A DNA stretch of 6,584 nucleotides, taken from NCBI GenBank assembly GCA_009779455.1, contig WREG01000112.1, positions 1-6,584 of the forward strand, given 5' to 3'. Under the pieces are notes generated by a model. That model made no database searches and was not told the DNA's origin. It saw nothing but the letters and a program-made list of their open reading frames with translations. Positions within the stretch are counted from its first letter, which is position 1; the number at the start of each line of letters is the position of its first letter. This document shows, piece by piece, positions 1 to 5,453 of this stretch. Position numbers and translations under genes: made by a program. This DNA is from Oscillospiraceae bacterium. GTDB lineage: Bacteria; Bacillota; Clostridia; Oscillospirales; Acutalibacteraceae.

Positions 1-86
1 ATTTCCTATAAGTAAAAATGATGAAACTGTTCATATTCTGTCGGTTTAAAATAAAAAGATGTTCAAACACTATTTCCATATGGGCA
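1..86. other. AT-rich non-coding stretch downstream of dnaA
   Basis: This stretch lies after the dnaA stop codon, read on the minus strand. It is AT-rich. I see no GC-rich hairpin followed by a T-run that would act as a terminator, no exact DnaA box (TTATCCACA) and no ORF. Transcription from dnaA may therefore continue into whatever lies beyond the left edge. In most Bacillota that gene would be dnaN, but it is not in the window. Confidence 0.5.
2..7 (-). promoter_or_regulatory. Possible ribosome binding site for a gene beyond the left edge
   Basis: On the minus strand these bases read AGGAAA, preceded by TAT. They sit at the very end of the gap after dnaA. A start codon 5-9 bases further on would fall just outside the window. 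The position suits the start of a downstream gene in a dnaA operon (dnaN would be the standard candidate), but a six-base match in AT-rich DNA is weak evidence. Confidence 0.25.
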
Positions 87-1406
87 TTATTCTTGCAGTT
101 TTTCTATAATGCCGTAAACTGTATTTTTCATGGCAGCGTCCTTTTTCATCTTTTTTTCCACGGTTTCTATTGAGTAGTGCACGGTTGAATGATTTTTTCC
201 GCCGAAAAATTCACCTATGCTCTGAAGGGGGAGGTCTGTCGCTTCTCTCAGCACATACATTGATATTTGGCGCGCCTGGGATATATTAGCGGATTTTTTT
301 TCGGACTTTATATCCCCGGGAGATATGTTATAATGATCGGCTATGGTTTTAATTATGTTTTCGACTTTTACGGATATCGGCTGGTTGTCCGTTATTATTT
401 CGTTTACCACCTTTTCCGCGAGCTTTATTAAAGGCGTGTCTTCGTTCAGCTTGCGTTCAGCTGAGATTTTTTTTACAGTTCCTTCCAATTGCCTTATATT
501 GCTTTTTATTTTTTCCGCCATATATTCTATGACCGCGTCGGGTATTTTGAGGTTTTGCTGTCTGACCATGCGTTTGATTATAGCCATTCGCGTGTCTATG
601 TCGGGCGGCTGTATATCGGCCAATAACCCCCATTCAAAACGGGTTCTGAGCCTTTCGTCTAGTATGTCCAATTCTTTCGGCGGCTTGTCTGAGGTCATGA
701 CAACCTGTTTTTTATCCTGTATAAGTGTGTTGAACGTGTGAAAAAATTCTTCTTGGGCGGCTTCTTTTTTTTGGATAAACTGTATGTCGTCAACCAAAAG
801 CGCATCCACGTTCCTGTATTTGTTGTGGAAAGCCGCAGTATTTTTTTCCGCTATGCAGCTGATGAGTTCGTTGGTAAATTTTTCCGATGTTGTGTATAAA
901 GTTTCGAAGCGGGGGTATTTTTCTTTTATCGCCGATTCTATGGCAAGCAATAAATGTGTTTTTCCGAGACCTGACCGCCCATATATAAAAAGAGGGTTAT
1001 ATGCTTTGCCGGGGGCTTCCGCGACCCGCAGGGAAGCGGCATGGGCGAATTTGTTGGACGAACCTACGACAAAATTATCGAAAGTAAATTCCTGGCGTTC
1101 CTCAGGATACTTTTCATCCCCCAGGTTTTCCGTTTCATATTCGTAAGGATTTTCCGTATCGTCTAAAATAATTATTCTTAATGTAATGTTAAAACCCATT
1201 ACTTCTGAAAACGTATTTTGTATCGTTTCAAAAAATTTGTCCATGACGATATCTTTTTTAAAATAGGTATCGGCTCCGAGCGTCACTACGGCATTTTCAA
1301 ATTTAACGGGCGTCAGGGTGCTTACCCAAAGCCCGAGGGATACTTCATTTATCTTTTTTTTACATAAAATAAGAACCTGTTCCCATACTTCGCTGAATGA
1401 ATTCAT
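87..1406 (-). CDS. dnaA: Chromosomal replication initiator protein DnaA
   Basis: DnaA binds DnaA boxes at oriC as an ATP-dependent oligomer, melts the origin and helps load the replicative helicase. The protein is 439 residues, close to the usual 440-470. Domain I (about 1-80) is followed by a very short acidic linker (about 81-105). The AAA+ domain (about 106-325) shows Walker A GRSGLGKT (143-150), Walker B LLVDD (203-207), a sensor I region VVMTSD (235-240), the arginine-finger box ERLRTRF (251-257) and sensor II NIRQLEG (303-309). The C-terminal DNA-binding domain (about 344-412) carries ARQISMYVLRE and the signature FGGKNHSTV (401-409). The ATG at 1406 is chosen over an upstream in-frame codon at 1466. 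It has an AGGGG ribosome binding site 7 bases upstream, and a strong promoter lies between the two candidates, so the upstream codon would not be transcribed. The usual signature is GGRDHTTV or GGRDHSTV, so K404 and N405 are departures. No dnaN is visible within the 86 downstream bases. Confidence 0.97.
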   Translation of the reverse strand: MNSFSEVWEQVLILCKKKINEVSLGLWVSTLTPVKFENAVVTLGADTYFKKDIVMDKFFETIQNTFSEVMGFNITLRIIILDDTENPYEYETENLGDEKYPEERQEFTFDNFVVGSSNKFAHAASLRVAEAPGKAYNPLFIYGRSGLGKTHLLLAIESAIKEKYPRFETLYTTSEKFTNELISCIAEKNTAAFHNKYRNVDALLVDDIQFIQKKEAAQEEFFHTFNTLIQDKKQVVMTSDKPPKELDILDERLRTRFEWGLLADIQPPDIDTRMAIIKRMVRQQNLKIPDAVIEYMAEKIKSNIRQLEGTVKKISAERKLNEDTPLIKLAEKVVNEIITDNQPISVKVENIIKTIADHYNISPGDIKSEKKSANISQARQISMYVLREATDLPLQSIGEFFGGKNHSTVHYSIETVEKKMKKDAAMKNTVYGIIEKLQE

Positions 1407-1413
1407 TGTTAAA

Positions 1414-1418
1414 CCCCT
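1414..1418 (-). promoter_or_regulatory. Ribosome binding site of dnaA
   Basis: On the minus strand this reads AGGGG, and 7 bases separate it from the ATG at 1406. It fixes the dnaA start. The alternative in-frame start at 1466 overlaps the promoter -35 box. Confidence 0.8.
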
Positions 1419-1437
1419 ATTTATTTGAAGTCTGTTA

Positions 1438-1466
1438 ATTATAGCATAAAAATAAACGGATTTCAA
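1438..1466 (-). promoter_or_regulatory. Sigma-A-type promoter of dnaA
   Basis: On the minus strand there is TTGAAA (plus-strand 1461-1466), an exactly 17-base spacer, and a perfect TATAAT (plus-strand 1438-1443). The -10 box is preceded by TGC, an extended -10 motif. This matches the vegetative sigma-70/sigma-A consensus at 11 of 12 hexamer positions. Transcription would start near position 1431, leaving a leader of about 25 bases before the dnaA ATG. No DnaA box overlaps it, so the usual autorepression by DnaA is not evident from sequence. Confidence 0.8.
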
Positions 1467-1487
1467 CCTAAAAATTTAAAATTTAAC
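1467..1487. promoter_or_regulatory. Shared A/T-tract spacer between divergent promoters (UP-like)
   Basis: The 21 bases between the two outward-facing -35 boxes are almost entirely A and T, with alternating A- and T-tracts (AAAAATTTAAAATTT). This is the position and composition of an UP element, which binds the alpha-subunit C-terminal domain of RNA polymerase. It lies immediately upstream of both -35 boxes, so it could serve both promoters. The composition and position are seen directly; the function is inferred. Confidence 0.4.
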
Positions 1488-1516
1488 TTCACAATCAAAG
1501 TTTTATATGTTAAACT
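1488..1516 (+). promoter_or_regulatory. Probable sigma-A-type promoter of the five-gene cluster
   Basis: TTCACA (1488-1493) matches the -35 consensus at 5 of 6 positions. After a 17-base spacer comes TAAACT (1511-1516), which matches TATAAT at 4 of 6 and is preceded by TGT, an extended -10 motif. Transcription would start near 1523, about 27 bases before the GH13 ATG. I see no catabolite-responsive element or operator-like palindrome. It is weaker than the opposing dnaA promoter. Confidence 0.5.
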
Positions 1517-1534
1517 GTATGTAATAATAAAAAT

Positions 1535-1541
1535 AAAGAGG
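1535..1541 (+). promoter_or_regulatory. Ribosome binding site of the GH13 gene
   Basis: AAAGAGG lies 8 bases before the ATG at 1550. A TTG at 1544 is in frame but only 2 bases from this site, so the ATG is preferred. Confidence 0.75.
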
Positions 1542-1549
1542 TTTTGCAC

Positions 1550-3229
1550 ATGGCTGACATAAAAAAACACTGGTACAAGGAAATGGCGGTCTATCAGATA
1601 TGGCCGCGGAGCTTCAAGGACGGAAACGGCGACGGCATAGGCGACCTGAAGGGGGTTTTGTCAAAGCTCGATTACATAAAGAGCCTGGGCGTTGACGCGG
1701 TTTGGTTTTCGCCCCTCTACAAATCGCCGCAGAAGGATTACGGCTACGATATTTCGGATTACCGCGACATTGCCCCGGAATACGGCACGCTCGACGAGTT
1801 TAAAACCGTATTGGACGAATGCCACAAGCGGGGTTTAAAGGTTATAATGGATATGGTTGTCAACCACACCTCGGATCAACACGAATGGTTTCTTGAAAGC
1901 AAGAAAGGGCATGACAACCCTTGTCACGACTATTATTTTTGGCGCAAAGGCAAAAACGGCGGGAAAAAACCCCCGAACAACTGGCGTTCCATCTTTTCGG
2001 AACCCGCGTGGAAGTATGACGAAGGGCTGGGCGAATACTACCTCCATCTTTTCGCTACGGAACAGCCGGATTTGAACATGGACAACCCAAAAGTCCGAGA
2101 AGAAGTCAAGGATATCATGCGCTTCTGGCTTGAAATGGGCGTTGACGGCTTCCGCGAGGATGTTATAACCTTCATATCCAAAAAAGAGAACCTTCCGAAC
2201 GGGATACCCATCCCAATAGCCACGGGCTTCGAGCATTATATGGGCGGCCCGCGCCTTCACGAGTACCTGATGGAATTCAAAAACGACGTTTTGTCAAAAT
2301 ACGACTGCATGACGGTGGGCGAAGCGCCCATGATGACCCCGAAAAAAGCTTTGAAACATATCGCGGAAGGCCCGGGGCAGGAACTGAACATGATGTTCCA
2401 TTTCCAGCATATGGAAGCGGACAGCTTCCTCACAAGCTGGATACGGCGGCCCTTTAATCTGAAAAAGCTTAAAAAAGTGTACGCGAACTGGCAGGAGGGC
2501 CTTTACGGCAGGGCGTGGAACGCTCTTTATATCGAAAATCACGACCAGCCCAGGATAATCGACCGCTACGGCAGCCTTGAATTCCGCGAGGCAAGCGCGA
2601 AAATGCTGGCGGCAATGTATATATGCCAAAGCGGCACGCCTTTTATCTATCAGGGGCAGGAGATAGGCATGACCAATATAAACCTGCCCGAAATAGGGAT
2701 GTATGACGACGTTTCCACGATCAACAATTATAAGCTCGGCCAAAAATTGCGTTTGTCGGATAAAACCATAATGAAGCTCGCCATGTACGCCTCCCGCGAC
2801 AACGCGAGGACGCCCGTGCAGTGGACGGGCGGCAAAAACGCGGGGTTTACCGGCGGCGAAAAGGCGTGGTTCCATATTAATCCGAACTACACCGAAATAA
2901 ACGTCGAAGCGGCTGAAAAAGACGAAAATTCAATCCTGAATTTTTACAGGAAGCTCTTGAAATTCCGCAAAGAGAACGAAATAGTCATTTACGGCGATTA
3001 TAAGGAGCATTACCCGGACAGCGACAAGCTTTTTGTGTACGAGCGGAATTACGAAGGCAAAAGGATGCTGGTGATATGCTCGTTCTGCGACAAGCCCTGC
3101 GTATTCAAAACGCCGGAAGGGTTTGACCTCGGCAAAGGCAGGCTTGAAATAGCAAGCTACGAAAACGCGGGGAATACGGGGAATAATTTTATTTTGCAGC
3201 CGTATGAATGCAGGGTCTATATGTTTTAA
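1550..3229 (+). CDS. GH13 alpha-glucosidase (oligo-1,6-glucosidase type)
   Basis: A 559-residue cytoplasmic glycoside hydrolase with no signal peptide. It is predicted to release glucose from the non-reducing end of short alpha-glucosides such as isomalto- or malto-oligosaccharides. The length fits the 550-570 of the family. The conserved GH13 regions are in order: calcium-loop DGNGDGIGD (24-32), region I MVVNHTSD (102-109), region V QPDLN (172-176), region II GFREDVI with nucleophile D204, region III TVGEAP with acid/base E258, and region IV NHDQPR with transition-state stabiliser D332. SRDNARTPVQW (415-425) and the C-terminal beta domain are typical of GH13 subfamily 31 and relatives. Val205 just after the nucleophile is the residue linked to alpha-1,6 preference in this group, where Thr is linked to alpha-1,4. 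A trehalose-6-phosphate hydrolase also has Val here, so the exact substrate is open. It is the first gene of the plus-strand cluster; no sugar transporter or regulator is adjacent. Confidence 0.93.
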   Translation: MADIKKHWYKEMAVYQIWPRSFKDGNGDGIGDLKGVLSKLDYIKSLGVDAVWFSPLYKSPQKDYGYDISDYRDIAPEYGTLDEFKTVLDECHKRGLKVIMDMVVNHTSDQHEWFLESKKGHDNPCHDYYFWRKGKNGGKKPPNNWRSIFSEPAWKYDEGLGEYYLHLFATEQPDLNMDNPKVREEVKDIMRFWLEMGVDGFREDVITFISKKENLPNGIPIPIATGFEHYMGGPRLHEYLMEFKNDVLSKYDCMTVGEAPMMTPKKALKHIAEGPGQELNMMFHFQHMEADSFLTSWIRRPFNLKKLKKVYANWQEGLYGRAWNALYIENHDQPRIIDRYGSLEFREASAKMLAAMYICQSGTPFIYQGQEIGMTNINLPEIGMYDDVSTINNYKLGQKLRLSDKTIMKLAMYASRDNARTPVQWTGGKNAGFTGGEKAWFHINPNYTEINVEAAEKDENSILNFYRKLLKFRKENEIVIYGDYKEHYPDSDKLFVYERNYEGKRMLVICSFCDKPCVFKTPEGFDLGKGRLEIASYENAGNTGNNFILQPYECRVYMF

Positions 3230-3244
3230 TGCATTGAATATATT

Positions 3245-3250
3245 GAAGGG
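3245..3250 (+). promoter_or_regulatory. Ribosome binding site of the alpha/beta hydrolase
   Basis: GAAGGG lies 11 bases before the ATG at 3262, in the 32-base gap after the GH13 stop codon. The spacing is at the long end of normal. No terminator hairpin lies in this gap, which favours co-transcription. Confidence 0.55.
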
Positions 3251-3261
3251 ATCTGAAAAAA

Positions 3262-4203
3262 ATGTCAATAATAAAAACAACGGCGTATTACAACTCATCC
3301 ACGGGGAAGGACAAAATTTTCGCACGGACGTGGCGGGGCGGGGAGACACAGCCGAAGGCGGTCATACAGCTTGCCCACGGGGCCTGCGAGCACAGCGGGA
3401 GGTATGACGGCTTCGCGAAATTTTTAGCGGGGAACGGCTTTGTTGTCTGCGCGAACGACCATCTGGGGCACGGGAAATCCGCCGCGTCGATAAGCGCGAT
3501 GGGTTACACCGCCGAAAACGGGGGCTATATCAGGATGACGGACGATATGCATATTTTAAGCAATATCATGCGTAAAAAATATCCGGGCCTGCCCTATTTC
3601 CTGTTCGGCCACAGCATGGGTTCGTTTTTGGCAAGGCTTTATATGGCGAATTTTGGAGATGAACTCAGCGGCGCGGTAATCTGCGGCACCAATTATATCC
3701 CCAAAAGCGTTCAGCCGGCCCAAGGGATCGTTTGGCAATTATTTAAAACCTTCGATTCGGACAAATTTGCGGCGGCGGTTTCTGAAGGCGGCCAAAGATT
3801 GATGTCCCTTTTGGCGGGCGGCGGGTTCAACAAGCTTGACTGGGTATCGAAAAGCGAGGAAAACAGGCTTAACTATACAAGCGACCCGCTTATAACCGAA
3901 AACTTTAAACCGTCCGGGCTTCGCGACCTTCTTGTTTTGGCTGTGGAAGCGTCAAAACCGGGGACGATAGCCAAAACCCCGTCAGATCTGCCGATTTTAA
4001 TGATATCGGGCGCGAAAGACCCCGTAGGATTCAGCGGCAAAAGCGTTATCGCCCTCGCGGACGCGTTCGAGGCCGTGGGCATTGAGCCGACCGTGATAAT
4101 TTACCCCGGGGACAGGCATGAAATATTGAACGAGGCGGATAATGACAAGATTTATAATGATATATTAAAATGGCTGGATGCCGTATTAAAATGCACAGCA
4201 TAA
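3262..4203 (+). CDS. Alpha/beta hydrolase, monoacylglycerol lipase / lysophospholipase family
   Basis: A 313-residue serine hydrolase predicted to cleave acyl esters such as monoacylglycerols or lysophospholipids. The substrate is not fixed by sequence. It begins with the beta-strand and oxyanion motif QLAHGACEHSGRY (36-48), followed by NDHLGHGKS (65-73), both characteristic of the Hydrolase_4 (PldB/monoglyceride lipase) group. The nucleophile elbow GHSMG puts the catalytic serine at S118. The acid is probably D253 in SGAKDPVG and the base H286 in PGDRHE. A variable cap region lies at about 145-225. There is no signal peptide or membrane segment, so it should be cytoplasmic. The family usually has HG-x-x-EH at the oxyanion segment, and this is preserved as HGACEH. 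The stop codon overlaps the ribosome binding site of the next gene, so translation of the two is probably coupled. Confidence 0.9.
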   Translation: MSIIKTTAYYNSSTGKDKIFARTWRGGETQPKAVIQLAHGACEHSGRYDGFAKFLAGNGFVVCANDHLGHGKSAASISAMGYTAENGGYIRMTDDMHILSNIMRKKYPGLPYFLFGHSMGSFLARLYMANFGDELSGAVICGTNYIPKSVQPAQGIVWQLFKTFDSDKFAAAVSEGGQRLMSLLAGGGFNKLDWVSKSEENRLNYTSDPLITENFKPSGLRDLLVLAVEASKPGTIAKTPSDLPILMISGAKDPVGFSGKSVIALADAFEAVGIEPTVIIYPGDRHEILNEADNDKIYNDILKWLDAVLKCTA

Positions 4204-4207
4204 GGAA
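4203..4207 (+). promoter_or_regulatory. Ribosome binding site of the alcohol dehydrogenase, overlapping the upstream stop
   Basis: AAGGA begins at the last base of the TAA stop of the hydrolase gene and lies 7 bases before the ATG at 4215. It selects this start over in-frame ATGs at 4170 and 4191, which lie inside the hydrolase gene without comparable sites. The overlap suggests translational coupling. Confidence 0.75.
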
Positions 4208-4214
4208 TATAGAA

Positions 4215-5405
4215 ATGTACAAAATTTATTGCAGATTATTTCAAACGGCATTCAGCTTCGCCGCCGCGGTTCTTCCCTGGCGTCGGCCGGAGAGGTTGAG
4301 CGGTTTTGAACCTTTGGCGGGGCTTTTAAAAGAAAAAAATATAAAAGCCGCTCTTTTAGTGACCGACAAGGGCCTTACAGGGCTTGATTTGCACAAAGAT
4401 TTGACGCAGGCGCTGGAAATCGCGGGCATACGCCTCGTTTTATATGACAACACGGCTCAAAACCCGAATGTCGCCAATGTTGAGGAAGCTGTGACAATTT
4501 ATAAAAACGAAAAATGCGCCGCCATAATCGCCCTCGGCGGCGGCTCGCCGATGGATTGCGCCAAAGCCGTCGGGGCGCGGATAGCGAGGCCTGAAAAGAG
4601 CGTCACAAAAATGCGCGGCGTGCTCAAGGTGCTGAAAAAAATACCGCCCCTTATCGCCATTCCAACCACGGCAGGTACGGGCAGCGAGACGACGCTGGCC
4701 GCCGTTATAACCGACGGCGCGACACATGAGAAATACGCCATAAACGACCCGTCGCTTATTCCCCCTTACGCCGTTATGGAGCCGAGGCTGACCGCAGGGC
4801 TGCCGCCCCATTTGACAGCGTGGACGGGCATGGACGCCCTCTGCCACGCCGTGGAGGCTTATATAGGCCGCAGCAATACACGCGGGACCCGCCGCGATGC
4901 GCTGAAAGCCACGGAACTCATTTTCGGGAACCTTTGCACGGCGTATACGGACGGGCAAAACCTAGAAGCCCGCAAAAATATGCTTGAAGCCTCTTTTTTG
5001 GCGGGAGCGGCCTTTACACGCGCCTATGTGGGCAATATACACTCCATAGCGCACACTTTGGGCGGGCATTACGGCGTACAGCACGGCCTCGCGAACGCCG
5101 TCATAATGCCCTATGTGCTTGAAGCTTACGGCGAAAAGGTATATAAGCGGTTGTCTGAAATGGCCGCCGCCGCAGATATCGCGGACAATGCAAATGACAA
5201 TAAATTCAACGCCGAAAAATTCATAGCGTCGATACGGGAAATGAACGCAAAAATGGATATCCCCGATAAAATCGCGGAATTGAAAGAAGAGGATATCCCG
5301 GCGCTTGCGAAACGGGCTTTAAAGGAATCAAACCCGCTTTACCCCGTTCCGGTCATTTTCGGGCAGGGGGAAATGGAGCGGATATATCGAAAGGTTCTTG
5401 GTTAA
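4215..5405 (+). CDS. Iron-containing alcohol dehydrogenase (group III)
   Basis: A 396-residue NAD(P)-dependent, metal-dependent dehydrogenase that interconverts a primary alcohol and its aldehyde. The length matches the 380-400 of the family. The N-terminal nucleotide-binding domain contains LVTDKG (48-53), the GGGSPMD pyrophosphate-binding loop (108-114) and IPTTAGTGSE (149-158). The C-terminal helical domain carries GMDALCHAVEAY (205-216). By alignment with lactaldehyde reductase FucO, the Fe(II) ligands are D207, H211, H276 and H290, and H280 is the conserved active-site histidine in HSIAHTLGG. All four ligands are present, so the enzyme should be active. The N-terminus (MYKIYCRLFQ, then a hydrophobic stretch ending LPWRRPE) resembles a clostridial subgroup of this family and supports the chosen start. 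The physiological substrate (butanol, propanediol or another) cannot be read from the sequence. It follows the hydrolase by 11 bases. Confidence 0.93.
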   Translation: MYKIYCRLFQTAFSFAAAVLPWRRPERLSGFEPLAGLLKEKNIKAALLVTDKGLTGLDLHKDLTQALEIAGIRLVLYDNTAQNPNVANVEEAVTIYKNEKCAAIIALGGGSPMDCAKAVGARIARPEKSVTKMRGVLKVLKKIPPLIAIPTTAGTGSETTLAAVITDGATHEKYAINDPSLIPPYAVMEPRLTAGLPPHLTAWTGMDALCHAVEAYIGRSNTRGTRRDALKATELIFGNLCTAYTDGQNLEARKNMLEASFLAGAAFTRAYVGNIHSIAHTLGGHYGVQHGLANAVIMPYVLEAYGEKVYKRLSEMAAAADIADNANDNKFNAEKFIASIREMNAKMDIPDKIAELKEEDIPALAKRALKESNPLYPVPVIFGQGEMERIYRKVLG

Positions 5406-5453
5406 GAGGGAAGGAAATTATATCATCCCGCTTTGGGCTGTATAGGAAGTATT
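5406..5453 (+). other. Intergenic gap between alcohol dehydrogenase and acetyltransferase
   Basis: A 48-base gap that begins with a purine-rich run (GAGGGAAGGAAA) resembling a ribosome binding site. The only in-frame start near it is a TTG at 5433, too far away for that run to serve. I see no promoter or terminator here. Read-through from the alcohol dehydrogenase is the simplest reading. Confidence 0.4.
5444..5449 (+). promoter_or_regulatory. Ribosome binding site of the acetyltransferase
   Basis: AGGAAG lies 4 bases before the ATG at 5454, slightly closer than ideal. It favours this ATG over the in-frame TTG at 5433, which would place the site inside the coding region. Confidence 0.6.

Noticed and set aside
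78..85. Short CCATATGG palindrome downstream of dnaA as a terminator
   Set aside because: It is an AT-centred palindrome with no loop and no following T-run on the minus strand, so it is unlikely to terminate transcription.
737..899. Two relaxed DnaA-box matches inside dnaA (TTTTTCACA at 737-745 and TTATACACA at 891-899, minus strand)
   Set aside because: They fit only the loose TTWTNCACA pattern. They lie in coding sequence, and a similar match occurs inside the acetyltransferase gene at 5666-5674, so they look like background rather than an origin cluster.
343..1146. Plus-strand open frames opposite dnaA
   Set aside because: Their Ser-, Phe- and Leu-rich translations are typical of antisense readings. 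dnaA itself is certain.
1407..1466. Upstream in-frame start for dnaA at 1466, giving 20 extra residues
   Set aside because: The added residues do not resemble DnaA domain I and the codon overlaps the promoter -35 box. The ATG at 1406 has a well-placed AGGGG site.
2294..2875. Long minus-strand open frame (193 codons) opposite the GH13 gene
   Set aside because: It lies wholly antisense to a gene with all GH13 motifs, and its translation has no recognisable domain. It is a shadow caused by GC-rich codon bias.
4440..4958. Minus-strand open frame (172 codons) opposite the alcohol dehydrogenase gene
   Set aside because: It is antisense to a complete, motif-rich dehydrogenase gene. No ribosome binding site or family resemblance was seen.
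5406..5417. Purine-rich run after the dehydrogenase as the ribosome binding site for a TTG start at 5433
   Set aside because: The spacing of about 16 bases or more is too long. The ATG at 5454 has its own AGGAAG site.
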